From Planctomycetaceae bacterium (GTDB lineage: Bacteria; Planctomycetota; Planctomycetia; Planctomycetales; Planctomycetaceae), in the NCBI GenBank assembly GCA_021732785.1, contig JAKFUG010000007.1, positions 1-64,000 on the forward strand: a DNA stretch of 64,000 nt, written 5' to 3'. Shown here piece after piece: positions 46,634 to 57,900 of the stretch. Below the pieces are notes generated by a model. The model ran no database searches. It was given only the letters and a program-made list of their open reading frames with translations, and was not told the DNA's origin. The position numbers and the translations under genes are program-made. Positions within the stretch are counted from its first letter, which is position 1, and each line of letters starts with the position of its first letter.

Positions 46634-48690
46634 AAACGACAACTCCCTTGCTCGATCGTACCATTCTCACCGGAGCCATCACGGCTTCGGTCTGGAAGCT
46701 CAACCCACGTGTCCAGCTTCGCAACCCCGTGATGTTTGCGGTTTACCTGGGCAGCCTTTTGACGACGGTCTTATGGGCGAATTCATGGGCCGCTCCGGCG
46801 GGTGAGTCGTCCGGATTTATTCTCGGAGTCACCGTTTGGCTGTGGTTCACGGTCCTGTTCGCCAATTTTGCCGAAGCGATCGCGGAAGGCCATGGTCAAG
46901 CGCAAGCGGCTTCACTCAAGAAGAGCCGCACTTCGGTTGTGGCGCGAAAACTTTCGGATCGAAAAGGACGCCGTGCGACAGAAGTCGCGGCGACGGATCT
47001 GCAGATTGGCGACGTTGTAATCGTCAACGCCGGCGAGACCATCCCCACCGATGGCGAGGTGATCGAAGGGGTTGCCTCGGTCGATGAAAGTGCCATCACC
47101 GGTGAAAGCGCTCCCGTTGTCCGCGAGAGTGGCGGCGACCGAAGCTCGGTGACCGGCGGAACACAGGTCATTTCGGACTGGCTGATTATCGAAGTCAAAA
47201 CCCTTCCGGGCCAGAGTTTTCTCGATCGAATGATCGCCATGGTTGAGGGAGCCAAGCGGCAGAAAACGCCCAATGAAATCGCTCTCGCAATTCTTCTTGC
47301 TGCACTGACACTGATCTTCCTGCTGGTGGTCGCCACGTTGCTCCCTTACTCGATCTTCAGTGTGCGTGCCTCCGGTCAAGGTCACGCCATCAGCTTGACT
47401 GTGCTGGTGGCTTTGTTCGTCTGCCTGGCACCCACCACCATCGGAGCCCTGCTCTCGGCAATCGGGATTGCGGGAATGAATCGTCTCAGTCAGACGAACG
47501 TGATCGCCATGTCGGGCCGGGCTGTGGAAGCGGCGGGCGATGTGGACGTGCTCCTGCTCGACAAGACCGGGACGATTACGCTTGGAAATCGACAGGCGAC
47601 CCGCTTCATTTCTGCCGACGGTGTGACGGAGCAGGAATTAGCGGAGGCGGCTCATCTGGCATCCATGGCCGATGAGACTGCCGAAGGCCGCAGCATTGCC
47701 GTCCTAGCAAAGAAGCAGTTTGGTTTGCGGGCCCGGGAACTGGAACACATCAAACCGCACTTCATTGCCTTCTCCGCCCGCACGCGCATGAGTGGGGTGA
47801 CGCTGGATGGCCATGAAATTCGTAAAGGAGCCACCGAGGCCGTGGAAACTCACGTACGAAGCCTCGGAGGATTCCTGCCGGAAGACGTTCGTACCGCGGT
47901 GCAACAGATCGCCAAGTCCGGCAGCACGCCCCTCGTCGTCAGTCGGGATGCGAAGGTGCTCGGGGTGATTGAGCTCAAAGACATCGTGAAGGGCGGCATC
48001 AAAGAGCGGTTCGCCGAATTGCGGCAGATGGGAATCAAGACCGTCATGATCACCGGCGATAATCCGTTGACGGCCGCGGCCATTGCTGCCGAAGCCGGCG
48101 TGGATGATTTTCTCGCCGAAGCGACACCCGAAGCGAAGTTGGCTTTAATCCGGGAATATCAGACGGGCGGTCGGCTGGTCGCCATGACCGGCGATGGTAC
48201 CAACGATGCGCCGGCGCTGGCGCAGGCCGATGTCGCCGTGGCCATGAACAGCGGCACTCAAGCGGCAAAGGAAGCCGGGAACATGGTCGATCTCGACTCG
48301 AATCCGACCAAGCTCATCGAGATCGTCAACATTGGCAAACAACTGCTGATGACGCGCGGCTCATTGACCACATTCAGTATCGCGAACGATGTCGCCAAGT
48401 ATTTTGCCATTCTGCCAGCCGCCTTTGCGACAACGTATCCGGCGCTGAAAGCGCTGGATTTGATGCGGTTGTCGTCACCGTCGAGCGCCATCCTGTCGGC
48501 CGTGATTTTCAACGCCGTGATCATCATTGCGTTGATTCCGTTGGCGCTGAAAGGGGTGGCCTATCGCCCCGTCGGAGCGGCACAACTGCTGCGAAATAAC
48601 CTGCTGATCTACGGCCTGGGCGGACTCGTGGTCCCGTTCATCGGCATCAAAATGATTGACCTGCTTCTCTCCGCGACTGGCCTGGCATAA
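46630..48690 (+). CDS. kdpB: KdpB, P-type ATPase catalytic subunit
   Basis: 686 aa. The phosphorylated Asp is residue 311 in [24 protein letters not shown] is the actuator-domain TGES loop, and [21 protein letters not shown] is the hinge and Mg-binding motif. [19 protein letters not shown] is the characteristic membrane helix of KdpB. KdpB hydrolyses ATP and passes potassium received from KdpA into the cytoplasm. Length and motifs are normal for the family. Starts by ATGA overlap with kdpA; kdpC follows after 11 bases. Confidence 0.97.
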   Translation: MKTTTPLLDRTILTGAITASVWKLNPRVQLRNPVMFAVYLGSLLTTVLWANSWAAPAGESSGFILGVTVWLWFTVLFANFAEAIAEGHGQAQAASLKKSRTSVVARKLSDRKGRRATEVAATDLQIGDVVIVNAGETIPTDGEVIEGVASVDESAITGESAPVVRESGGDRSSVTGGTQVISDWLIIEVKTLPGQSFLDRMIAMVEGAKRQKTPNEIALAILLAALTLIFLLVVATLLPYSIFSVRASGQGHAISLTVLVALFVCLAPTTIGALLSAIGIAGMNRLSQTNVIAMSGRAVEAAGDVDVLLLDKTGTITLGNRQATRFISADGVTEQELAEAAHLASMADETAEGRSIAVLAKKQFGLRARELEHIKPHFIAFSARTRMSGVTLDGHEIRKGATEAVETHVRSLGGFLPEDVRTAVQQIAKSGSTPLVVSRDAKVLGVIELKDIVKGGIKERFAELRQMGIKTVMITGDNPLTAAAIAAEAGVDDFLAEATPEAKLALIREYQTGGRLVAMTGDGTNDAPALAQADVAVAMNSGTQAAKEAGNMVDLDSNPTKLIEIVNIGKQLLMTRGSLTTFSIANDVAKYFAILPAAFATTYPALKALDLMRLSSPSSAILSAVIFNAVIIIALIPLALKGVAYRPVGAAQLLRNNLLIYGLGGLVVPFIGIKMIDLLLSATGLA

Positions 48691-48701
48691 AGAGACCGAT
48701 C

Positions 48702-49280
48702 ATGTTTCAACAACTTCGCACCGCGACGATGGTCCTGCTCGTCCTGACCGTTCTGTTGGGCGGCATCTATCCACTCGTTGTGACGGTCATTGTTCAAGTG
48801 GTCTTCCCGAATCAGGCCAACGGCAGTTTGGTTCGCATCGCCTCGCGGACGGTCGGCTCGGATCTGATCGGACAACCGTTCTCGAAGCCGGGATATTTTT
48901 GGGGACGACTCTCAGCCACCGGCCCGGTTCCTTACAATGCGGCCGCTTCGACGGGGTCGAACTTCGGCCCGATGCACCCCGACCTGAAGAATGCGGCCGA
49001 GGCCAGAATTGCCGCACTCGGAGTTACCGAATCACGTCCGGTGCCCATCCCCGTCGATCTCGTAACGGCATCGGGGAGTGGGCTTGATCCGCACATTTCT
49101 CCCGCAGCGGCGGAGTATCAGGTCCCGCGCATCGCCGCCGCGAGAAAAATGCCGGAAGATCTGGTGCGCAAGCTTGTTCAGGAGCATACCGAAGGTCGAC
49201 AATTCGGCATGCTCGGCGAACCGCGGGTGCATGTCCTCCGCTTGAATCTGTCTCTCGATCAACAACAGACGACGAAATAA
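48702..49280 (+). CDS. kdpC: KdpC, accessory subunit of the potassium ATPase
   Basis: 192 aa. One N-terminal membrane helix ([20 protein letters not shown]), then a periplasmic domain with [17 protein letters not shown] and [21 protein letters not shown], both hallmarks of KdpC. It raises the affinity of the KdpFABC pump. Eleven bases after kdpB and nine before kdpD, so one operon. Confidence 0.96.
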   Translation: MFQQLRTATMVLLVLTVLLGGIYPLVVTVIVQVVFPNQANGSLVRIASRTVGSDLIGQPFSKPGYFWGRLSATGPVPYNAAASTGSNFGPMHPDLKNAAEARIAALGVTESRPVPIPVDLVTASGSGLDPHISPAAAEYQVPRIAAARKMPEDLVRKLVQEHTEGRQFGMLGEPRVHVLRLNLSLDQQQTTK

Positions 49281-49289
49281 CGAATTCCG

Positions 49290-51980
49290 ATGTCCACGGC
49301 GCGACCCAATCCTGACGAACTTCTTGCCCAGGTGCAGGCGGATGAGGCTGAGGCCAACCGCGGCTCGCTGAAGGTCTTCTTCGGATATGCCGCCGGTGTC
49401 GGAAAAACCTATGCCATGCTGGAGAACGCCCGGCGTGTCCGGTCGGCGGGGCGGGACGTCGTGGCGGGCTATGTCGAACCGCATGGTCGACAAGAGACCG
49501 AAGCGCTGCTCACCGGACTCGAAATCCTGCCGGTTCGAGAATACCAGCATCATGGCGTCACGTTACGAGACTTCGACGTGGATGCCGCATTGACGCGGCA
49601 TCCGGATCTGCTGTTGGTCGATGAACTCGCGCATTCAAACGCCACCGGTTGCCGCCATGAAAAGCGCTGGCAAGATGTCGAAGAACTCCTCGCCGCCGGA
49701 ATCAACGTCTGGACGACCCTCAACGTTCAGCACATCGAAAGCTTGAATGACGTCATCGGTCAGATTACCGGTATCGTCGTGCGCGAGACGGTACCCGACC
49801 GGGTGTTCGATTTGGCTGATGACCTCGAACTGGTGGACATTACTCCGGAAGAACTGCTGGTTCGGATCAAAGCCGGCAAAGTCTATGTCCCCGAGCAAGC
49901 CCAGCGCGCGATTCAAAGCTTCTTTCAAAAAGCGAACCTCACGGCGTTACGCGAACTCTCGCTCCGGCAGGCCGCGCGGCGGGTCCATACGGACGTCGAG
50001 TCGGCGCGCCGCGAAAAAGCGGCCGTTCTACCCTGGGCAACCGCAGAACGATTACTCGTCTGCGTCGGCCCGAGTCCCACAACAGCGCGTGTGATTCGCA
50101 CGGCAAAGCGGATGGCGGCGGCACTCGATGCCCCCTGGTTAGCCGTGTCGGTGGATCTGACAGGAGCGCCCTCAAGTCATCCCACAAAGCAGCAGGTCGC
50201 GCAACACTTTCGACTGGCGGAACGGCTCGGTGCCGAAACCGTCACTGTGGCCGGTCAGAACGTGACCGATACGATTCTCGACTGCGCCCGCTTACGAAAT
50301 GTCACGAAGATTCTGATCGGCAAAACGCACCAGCCGCGCTGGCAGCGACTGCTCTTCGGCACGGTGGTGGACGACCTGCTGGAGAAGAGTGGCGAAATTG
50401 ATGTCTATGTTATCCACGGTGACGAAGACAAAGCAGAACGCTTCGCCGCAGTCGGCCCCGCGGCTTCCACGAACTCGCGACCCTACTTCTTCGCGGCGGG
50501 GCTGATTGTCGGCACGGGATTCGTGGCTCATGGTTTGCGTTTCCTGCATATCGCCGACGCCGAAGCCAATACGGTGATGCTGTTCCTGGCAACGGTGGCA
50601 TGGGCGGCCTTCCGCTACGGCCGCGGCCCGGCAATTTTCGCGAGCGTGTTGGCCGTACTGACGTTCGACTTCTATTTCGTGCCTCCTTTTCATACGTTTG
50701 CTGTGGCCGACGCTCAGTACCTGGTGACCTTTGCGGTCATGCTGATCATCGGCCTCGTCATCAGCAACTTGGCATCGCGGTTGCGGGCCCAGATCGAAAG
50801 CACGCGCTTGCGCGAACGCCGGACCTCGGCACTCTATGAATTGGGCAAGCAACTCAGTTCGCTGTCGGGAGAAGTGTTTTTGATCAATGCCGCGGGTGAA
50901 AAGATCGCCCAGATGGTCGGCGGTGAAGTGGCGATTTACCTGGAGCACGAGCCCGGCCCACCGGAAGTCGGCTACGGCCAAGCCAGTTCCATTGCCAACC
51001 ACGCTGTCAGCCTGCCAGTCGCTCAATGGGTCATTCAACACGACCAGATCGCGGGAGCCGGGACGAACACGCTCCCCAACGCAATTGCACTCTTCGTACC
51101 GCTCTCGGCCTCGCAACGAACTCACGGAGCGATTGCCATCCGCGTGCCCGATGCCGAACGCCTGCTCGACCCCGACATTCGGCGACTTCTCGAAGCCTGC
51201 GCCAACCAACTGGCTTTGGCACTGGAACGCGATCAATTGGCGATCGCCGCCGCGGACGCGCGCGTTGTGGCGGAAGCGGAACAAGTTCGCAGCAGTCTGT
51301 TGAGCAGCGTCTCTCACGACTTGAAGACGCCGCTGGCCGCTATCGCCGGCGCCAGCAGCAGCTTGCTGGAATCGACGTCCTTCGATGAAGAGACGCGTCA
51401 CCATTTGCTCGTAACGGTGGCAGAGGAAGCCGCCCGCCTCAACCGGCTCCTCGAAAATCTTCTGCAAATGTCGAAGCTGGATGCGGGAGCCTCCACTCCC
51501 AACCAGCAATGGTACGTTCTGGAAGAAATCGTCGGTTCCGCACTGCATCGCACACATCGTGAACTGGCCCATCATGAAGTGACCGTGCTTTTGCCCCTCG
51601 AACTTCCGCTCGTGTTTGTGGATGGCCTGCTGATGGAGCAGGTTTTCGTGAATCTTCTGGAGAATGCGGCGCGATACACGCCTATTGGAACGAAAGTCGC
51701 CATTCAAGCCGCGGTCGATGGGAAGCACATCCGCATTTCGATTTCGGACAACGGACCCGGTGTCCCCGTCGGTGCCGAAGAACAAATTTTCAACAAATTC
51801 TATCGGGCATCACCCACCGCGGATGCAGGCAGAGGAAGCGGCCTGGGACTCGCCATCTGTCGCGGCATTGTCACCGCTCACGGCGGCAGAATCTCGGCAG
51901 CCAACCGTCCCGGAGGGGGAGCCGAATTCGTGATCCGCCTGCCGATTCCGAAAGATACCCCGCAGGTTGTGATAGAATAA
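49290..51980 (+). CDS. kdpD: KdpD, potassium/turgor sensor histidine kinase
   Basis: 896 aa, full length. The N-terminal KdpD domain has Walker A GYAAGVGKT (32-40) and VDELAHSNATGCRHEKRW. A USP-like domain follows (residues about 250-375), then four membrane helices at about 396-500, a GAF-like region, the H-box SSVSHDLKTPLAAIAG with His676, and an ATPase domain with NLLENAARYTP and the GSGLGLAI G-box. It autophosphorylates at low potassium and passes the phosphate to KdpE. Closely linked to kdpC and kdpE, so the whole module is probably self-regulated. Confidence 0.96.
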   Translation: MSTARPNPDELLAQVQADEAEANRGSLKVFFGYAAGVGKTYAMLENARRVRSAGRDVVAGYVEPHGRQETEALLTGLEILPVREYQHHGVTLRDFDVDAALTRHPDLLLVDELAHSNATGCRHEKRWQDVEELLAAGINVWTTLNVQHIESLNDVIGQITGIVVRETVPDRVFDLADDLELVDITPEELLVRIKAGKVYVPEQAQRAIQSFFQKANLTALRELSLRQAARRVHTDVESARREKAAVLPWATAERLLVCVGPSPTTARVIRTAKRMAAALDAPWLAVSVDLTGAPSSHPTKQQVAQHFRLAERLGAETVTVAGQNVTDTILDCARLRNVTKILIGKTHQPRWQRLLFGTVVDDLLEKSGEIDVYVIHGDEDKAERFAAVGPAASTNSRPYFFAAGLIVGTGFVAHGLRFLHIADAEANTVMLFLATVAWAAFRYGRGPAIFASVLAVLTFDFYFVPPFHTFAVADAQYLVTFAVMLIIGLVISNLASRLRAQIESTRLRERRTSALYELGKQLSSLSGEVFLINAAGEKIAQMVGGEVAIYLEHEPGPPEVGYGQASSIANHAVSLPVAQWVIQHDQIAGAGTNTLPNAIALFVPLSASQRTHGAIAIRVPDAERLLDPDIRRLLEACANQLALALERDQLAIAAADARVVAEAEQVRSSLLSSVSHDLKTPLAAIAGASSSLLESTSFDEETRHHLLVTVAEEAARLNRLLENLLQMSKLDAGASTPNQQWYVLEEIVGSALHRTHRELAHHEVTVLLPLELPLVFVDGLLMEQVFVNLLENAARYTPIGTKVAIQAAVDGKHIRISISDNGPGVPVGAEEQIFNKFYRASPTADAGRGSGLGLAICRGIVTAHGGRISAANRPGGGAEFVIRLPIPKDTPQVVIE

Positions 51981-51984
51981 CGTC

Positions 51985-52680
51985 ATGGAACAAGGCGGCC
52001 ATCACATCTTGATCATCGAGGACGAACAACCCATCCGGCGGTTCTTGAAGGCCTCGTTGTCCAATGAGGGTTATCGAATCAGCGAAGCGGTTGCGGGCGA
52101 GGAAGGATTGCGAATAGCCGCCCGACAGCCCCCCGATCTCGTGATCCTCGACCTCGGCCTTCCCGATCTCGATGGACAAAACGTCCTGAAACGTCTGCGG
52201 GAGTGGTACACCGCGCCGATTATCATTCTTTCTGCGCGCGACCAGGAAACTCAGAAGATCGCGGCTCTCGACAACGGAGCCGATGATTACGTGACCAAAC
52301 CGTTCGGCGTCGGCGAACTCCTCGCGCGGATGCGAACGGCGATCCGACACGCGCATCGCAGCGGCCCGGAAGCCATGACAGTGACCGTCGGCGATCTGCA
52401 GGTGGATCTCGCTGCGCGGCTTGTTCATCGCAAAGACGAAGAAGTTCATCTCACACCCCTGGAGTACAAGCTCCTGGCGACGATGATGAAGCACGCCGGA
52501 AAAGTCCTGACACACCGCTTTCTGCTGCGCGAAGTCTGGGGACCGTTAGATTCGCAGGAAAACCATTACCTGCGTGTCTTCGTTGCCAGCCTTCGGCGGA
52601 AACTCGAAGACGACCCGGCCCGGCCAAAATACATTCTGACCGAACAAGGCGTTGGTTATCGCTTCGCAAGCGATTACTAG
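51985..52680 (+). CDS. kdpE: KdpE, response regulator of the kdp operon
   Basis: 231 aa, OmpR/PhoB class. Receiver domain: acidic pair Glu12-Asp13 in LIIEDEQ, phospho-acceptor Asp56 in LVILDLGLPDLDG, and Lys in YVTKPFG. The C-terminal winged helix has LTPLEYKLLATMMKHAGKVL and YLRVFVASLRRKLEDDP. Four bases after kdpD. It should activate the kdp promoter upstream of 44683. nadC follows on the opposite strand after 29 bases. Confidence 0.96.
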   Translation: MEQGGHHILIIEDEQPIRRFLKASLSNEGYRISEAVAGEEGLRIAARQPPDLVILDLGLPDLDGQNVLKRLREWYTAPIIILSARDQETQKIAALDNGADDYVTKPFGVGELLARMRTAIRHAHRSGPEAMTVTVGDLQVDLAARLVHRKDEEVHLTPLEYKLLATMMKHAGKVLTHRFLLREVWGPLDSQENHYLRVFVASLRRKLEDDPARPKYILTEQGVGYRFASDY

Positions 52681-52709
52681 AAACGCTCAGGAAGACATCT
52701 GATCGGAGT

Positions 52710-53612
52710 TCAAATCACGAACACATCGCCGGGCTGATTCCAGTCGAAGCCCAGATCGAGTGCCGGAGCGGAATGGGTGAGTCCGCCAATACTGATGCGT
52801 TCGACACCGGTTTCGGCAATGGCACGGACCGTATCCAGCGTGATGCCGCCCGAAGCCTCTAAAAGCACATTGGGTGCGGCGGCATCACGAAGGGTAATGG
52901 CATCCCGCAGCATCGCTGGGGACATGTTGTCGAGCAACACGATGTCCGGATTCCCTTGCAGCGCGTCGCGGAGCTGATCGAGCGTGTCGACTTCCACTTC
53001 AATCGACACTCCCGGCGGGCTTGTCTCGCGGGCGGTCTTTACCGCAGAGGCAATGGAAGCGTTTGCCGTCCATGCCGCGAGATGGTTGTCCTTGATCAGC
53101 ACCCCGTCGAACAATCCCATGCGGTGATTCGTGCCGCCGCCGCAGCGAACCGCATATTTTTCGAGGCGGCGATATCCGGGCAAAGTCTTTCGCGTGTCGA
53201 GAATCACGGCTCGCGTTCCCGCAATTCGTTCGACAAATTGTGCCGTGAGCGTCGCCACACCGGAGAGATGCGTCATGAAATTGAGCATCGTCCGTTCGCC
53301 GACGAGCAGCCCGTTCAATGGCCCGGTGACCGTTGCGACCACATCACCGGGGGCAAGTCGATTACCATCGGACTTCACCGCCTTCCATTCGATCGCCGCA
53401 TCCAACTGTGCAAAAACCATCCGTCCAATGGGACTCCCAGACAGCACTCCCGGTTTTCGTGCGACTACATTCACTGCCGCGCGGCTGCCTGGGGGAATCA
53501 GCGCCTGGCATGTCAGATCACCGCGATCGCCGAGATCTTCCATCAGCGCCATCGTGACGAGCGTCGCCGCGGAATGACGTTCGATAGGGCCAAAAGTTTG
53601 TTCGATGGTCAT
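52710..53612 (-). CDS. nadC: Nicotinate-nucleotide pyrophosphorylase (carboxylating)
   Basis: 300 aa from ATG at 53612; the open frame extends upstream into non-typical sequence. It converts quinolinate and PRPP to nicotinate mononucleotide in de novo NAD synthesis. MALMEDLGDRGDLTCQALIP, ILDTRKTLPGYRRLEKYAV and CGGGTNHRMGLFDGVLIKDN are family signatures with the phosphate- and quinolinate-binding Arg, Lys and His. EASGGITLDTVRAIAETGV is the C-terminal phosphate loop. nadA and nadB are not in the window. It is convergent with kdpE and divergent from ald. Confidence 0.95.
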   Translation of the reverse strand: MTIEQTFGPIERHSAATLVTMALMEDLGDRGDLTCQALIPPGSRAAVNVVARKPGVLSGSPIGRMVFAQLDAAIEWKAVKSDGNRLAPGDVVATVTGPLNGLLVGERTMLNFMTHLSGVATLTAQFVERIAGTRAVILDTRKTLPGYRRLEKYAVRCGGGTNHRMGLFDGVLIKDNHLAAWTANASIASAVKTARETSPPGVSIEVEVDTLDQLRDALQGNPDIVLLDNMSPAMLRDAITLRDAAAPNVLLEASGGITLDTVRAIAETGVERISIGGLTHSAPALDLGFDWNQPGDVFVI

Positions 53613-53643
53613 GGACGAATTCCAAGGCTGCTTTAGCGGTGTC

Positions 53644-53733
53644 GCATCCCGGCTGCTTCCTCGCAGCCGGGATGCTTTTGTCGAACGGCGCGTAACCTCA
53701 AGCACTCCGGCTGCCCGGAAGCTGCCGGGGTGC
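53644..53733. repeat. Two related REP-like palindromes between nadC and ald
   Basis: The first is a perfect 13-bp stem, GCATCCCGGCTGC (53644-53656) and GCAGCCGGGATGC (53663-53675), loop TTCCTC, followed by TTTT on the + strand. The second is GCACTCCGGC (53702-53711) with GCCGGGGTGC (53724-53733), one mismatch. Both arms share the GCAYYCCGGCTGC core, so they look like two copies of one element. The first could act as a + strand terminator ahead of ald, but no + strand gene reads into it. Confidence 0.6.
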
Positions 53734-53826
53734 GGTCGCGTCTTCCTTCGGATTTCGACGTTCGGATTTCGTGCTGATCCGCCTCCGATTACAATCCACC
53801 CACCTCTTCTCAGCAAGGACGAAACG

Positions 53827-54942
53827 ATGCTCATTGGCGTTCCCAAAGAAATCAAGTCGGACGAGTACCGCGTGGGGATGATTCCTGCGGGGGTCGATGA
53901 ATTGGTGCGGCGAGGACAACGTGTCCTCATCGAGCGCGGCGCGGGGCTGGGCAGCGGCCTCACCGACGAGCAATACGCCGACGCGGGAGCGGAACTCGTC
54001 AACACGGCGGCGGACGTCTACAGTCAGGCGGACTTGATCGTCAAAGTGAAGGAACCGCAGGCCAGCGAATGGCCGCTGCTTCGCCCGGGGCAGCTCGTCT
54101 TCACCTATTTTCATTTCGCGGCCAGTGAAGAATTGACGCGGAACATTCTCGCCACCGGTTGCACCGCCGTGGCGTATGAGACGCTGCGTGGCCGGACAGG
54201 AGATTTGCCGTGCCTGACACCGATGAGTGAAATCGCCGGGCGCATGAGCATTCAGGAGGGCGCGAAGTATCTCGAACGCCCGCAACTCGGCCGCGGCATT
54301 CTCCTCGCCGGCGTCCCCGGTGTGGCTCCCGCGCACATCACGATTCTCGGCGGCGGAGTGGTCGGTAAGAACGCGGCCCGGATTGCCGCCGGGTTTCAGG
54401 CCGATGTCGTGATTCTCGATGTCAACGTCGAGCGCTTGCGGTACCTCGAAGACATCATGCCGCCGAACGTCAATACGATTTTCAGCGATCGTCTCAACAT
54501 CCGCGAGCAGTTGCGACTTGCCGATCTCGTTATCGGTGCAGTCCTCGTCGAAGGAGCGCGGGCTCCCCGGTTGGTTTCACGCGAAGATCTTTCGCTGATG
54601 AAACCTGGCGCGGTGATCATTGATGTGGCGGTGGATCAAGGGGGCTGTATTGAAACGACGCGACCGACGACGCACTCGAATCCGACGTACATCGTGGATC
54701 ATGTCGTCCATTACTGCGTCGCCAATATGCCGGGTGCCGTGGGACGCACCAGCACATATGCCCTGTGCAACGTCACGCTGCCGTATGTGGTGAGGCTTGC
54801 CACTCAGGGGCTGGCGGCGGCATGTGCCAGCGACCCCGGCTTTGTCCACGCCGTGAATACCCATGGTGGCCAGATCACGAATCAGGCCGTTGCCGATACG
54901 TTTGGGCTGCCCTATCAACCACTGATGCTGGCCGGTGTTTGA
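53827..54942 (+). CDS. ald: Alanine dehydrogenase
   Basis: 371 aa from ATG 53827 (GGA six bases before). It interconverts L-alanine and pyruvate plus ammonia with NAD. MLIGVPKEIKSDEYRVGMIP has the substrate-binding Arg, FTYFHFAASEELT contains the catalytic His, and ILGGGVVGKNAARIAAGFQA is the NAD loop. DVAVDQGGCIETTRPTTHSN and VANMPGAVGRTSTYAL are family signatures. Length is exactly typical. It stands alone and ends in a hairpin-T-run terminator that overlaps the stop codon. Confidence 0.96.
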   Translation: MLIGVPKEIKSDEYRVGMIPAGVDELVRRGQRVLIERGAGLGSGLTDEQYADAGAELVNTAADVYSQADLIVKVKEPQASEWPLLRPGQLVFTYFHFAASEELTRNILATGCTAVAYETLRGRTGDLPCLTPMSEIAGRMSIQEGAKYLERPQLGRGILLAGVPGVAPAHITILGGGVVGKNAARIAAGFQADVVILDVNVERLRYLEDIMPPNVNTIFSDRLNIREQLRLADLVIGAVLVEGARAPRLVSREDLSLMKPGAVIIDVAVDQGGCIETTRPTTHSNPTYIVDHVVHYCVANMPGAVGRTSTYALCNVTLPYVVRLATQGLAAACASDPGFVHAVNTHGGQITNQAVADTFGLPYQPLMLAGV

Positions 54943-54957
54943 ACACCATTTTTTTTG
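54934..54957 (+). terminator. Rho-independent terminator of ald, overlapping its stop codon
   Basis: GGTGT (54934-54938), loop TTGA, ACACC (54943-54947), then A and eight T. The TGA stop of ald lies in the loop. The stem is short, but the T run is strong. The next gene on the other strand ends at 54985. Confidence 0.6.
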
Positions 54958-54984
54958 TAGAACAGTCGGCATGCCGCATCAGAA

Positions 54985-57900
54985 TTAATGACTGTGCGTG
55001 GCGGTCGATGTTCTTCGCGGAGTGCCGCCGTAGAAGCTGTAGAGCACGGGGATCAGATTCAGCAGGAACAGCGTGAGTGTCATCCCCCCGACCACGACAA
55101 TTGCCAGCGGTTTCTGGCTTTCGGAACCGATGCGGTTGGACAGCGCGGCGGGGAGCATGCCGAAGATGGCCGTCAAAGGGGTCATCGTCAATGGTCGCAC
55201 GAAGCGCTTCATCACATCGCGGAGCGTTTCGTCCAGCGACGTTCCATGGGCCCGGCTGGTGTTGAACGCCGAAACGAGAATCAAGCCATTCATCATCCCC
55301 ACGCCGAGGATGGAGATGAAACCAACACCGGCCGAGATATTAAAGTTTTCGCCCGTCAGGAAGAGCGACCAGATGCCTCCCAGGCAAATGACGACCACGT
55401 TGGCACCGACCGTGACCACGTCCATTAACGAACGCAGTGCCAGATACAGAAGGACGATGATCAGAATCATCGCGAGCAGGGCGACGATCGCCAGGCGAAA
55501 GACAGCTTCCTGCATTTCTTCGAATTCACCCGACCATTCCACACGGTAAGGCGCGGTGATGAGATGCGCGGTTTTCTGTTGCGCTTCGGCAACGGCCCCG
55601 GCGAGATCACGATTGCGAACACTGAATTTGACCGCAATGAGTCGCTGGCCCTGTTCGCGGTAGATGGTGGAGGCACCGTTGCGCGTCAGTGGTCGACCGG
55701 GATCGGGTTCGCCCTGTTCGTTGAGCGACGTCACAAGGTCCCCCAGCCGTCGCCGCGCGATGAGATTCGGCAGCGGTTGATCGAGGGAACCGGTCACCGA
55801 CGGCAGAGGAATGGAAGACCCGGTGGTCGCGAATCCCGCAGCGAGTTCATTCGTCGGCACAACACGATTGCGGAGCACGTCGACCGGGATGTTGAGAATG
55901 GCTTCTTCATCGGAGCGGAGCGCTGCGGGCCAGCGGAGTGTAATGTCGAAGGTCTTTTCTCCTTCGACCATTCGCGTGAATGCTTTGCCGCCCACGGCGG
56001 TTTCCAGGGCATTCTGAACGTCGGCAATACTCACATTCCAGGTCGCGCACTTGTCACGGTCGATGTTCAATTCGAGGTTGGTTTGACCGAGAATGCTGAA
56101 GACGCCGACGTTCTGAATGCCCGGAATGGACGACAGGGTGACGGAGGCTTCGGAAGCAAGTTTCTCCAGTTGTTCGAGATCGGGGCCAAAGATTTTGATT
56201 GAGTTTTCGCCCTTCACGCCGGACAGAGTTTCCATCACGTTATCGCGAATGCTTTGCGAAAAGTTCCAATCCACACCCACAACAGTGTGATCGAGGTCGC
56301 GATCCATCAATTCCACGAGTTCCGATTTGGTACGCGGACGCATGGCTCCGAAGATTCGTGACCATCCGTGGCGTTCGACGACCGCCGGCCATTCGCGTTG
56401 GTCCTTCAGTGGGACAAAAATTTCGGAGTTATAGAAACCGGTGGGATCCGTACCATCGTCGGGGCGTCCGAGTTGCGACAGAACCGCGGTGATTTCCGGA
56501 TAACGCTGCAACCGTGCGCGGGCGAGTGCCGACTTTTCAGCAACCTCCTGCAGCGACACGTTGGCCGGGAACGTTCCACGAACATAGACGTTTCCTTCTT
56601 CCAACTGCGGCATGAATTCGCGACCGAGATATGGCAACGCGATTCCCGTTGCGATCACCATCACGGCAAACCCGCCGACGACCCATGCACGGCGATGCAG
56701 CGCCGCGTCCAGTTGCGACAAGTAGAACCGCTGCAAGCTGCGAACCAGCCAGTTGTCTTTGGCTTCCTTGACGCGCGTCATGAACGTGCGGCAGAGCACT
56801 GGCGAAACGGTGAGCGCCAGCAACAACGCGCCCGCCAAAGCCAGGGCATAGGCATCCGCCATTGGTCCGAAAATCCGGCCTTCAGGACCGGACATGGTAA
56901 AGAGCGGCAGGAGCGCACAAACCATGATCATCGTCGAAAAAAACAGACTTCGCTGGACTTCTTCCGCTGCCCCCAGGATTCGTTGTTCCAGGGGCAACCC
57001 CTCGTCCATGTGCGAACTCAACCGGTGATAGATGCACTCCACCATAATGACCGAGGAATCGACGATAATGCCGAAGTCGACCGCACCGAGGGACAGCAAA
57101 TTGGCCGATTGCCCGCGGAAATACATGATTGCAAAAGCGAACATCAGTGACAGCGGAATGTTCACCGCCACGATCAGCGCCGAGGGAAGATGATTCAAAA
57201 AAATCAACAAAATGAATGTGACCAGAATCATCCCGACGATCAGGTTTTCGTGAACCGTCTCCGTCGTCTTGTTGATGAGATTGGTCCGGTCGTAGAAGGT
57301 TTCCAGCTTCACACCGGGGAGCAACTTCCCCTCGGATTCATTCAGTTCATCCACTTTCTTTTTCACATCGGCTAGTGCGGGAAGCGATTCCTCGCCCTTG
57401 CGTAATAACACCGTCCCCTGCACCACATCCGGGAATTCGTCCCATAGACGTTCGCCTTGGGAACCGAGTTTGTCGGTTCCCAAGGCGTCGCGCTGGGGGC
57501 GACTCAGACTGACACGCCCGGCTCGTGTACTGTGGCCGACGACGACCCCTTTTTCGCTATGGGTCAAACGATCGGGCAACAAGCCCCCTTCCACAACATG
57601 GCTCACCCGCACGGGCACATTGTTCGTCGCCGCGAGCACGATCTGCCGAATTTCCCGCAAACGGACCTGTTCCTGAGCCCGCAAATAATCCCGCGCCGCG
57701 GCAGGATCGTGCTGAGGGACGGTGATGAAGGGATCCTGTCCGCGCCCGAGCAAACCGAGGCCGCGCACGACCTGCGCAGCATGCGGCTGGATCAGATAAT
57801 CGCCGCCGGCATTGGCATTACTTTGCGCAATCGCGGTTTCGAGTTGATCGAGCGTGACTCCGTAACGCCGCAAGCGATCGGGATCCGGCTGCACTTCGTA

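Noticed and set aside
50292-51785. 497-codon minus-strand open frame opposite kdpD
   Set aside because: Antisense shadow: the + strand encodes a complete KdpD with all kinase motifs.
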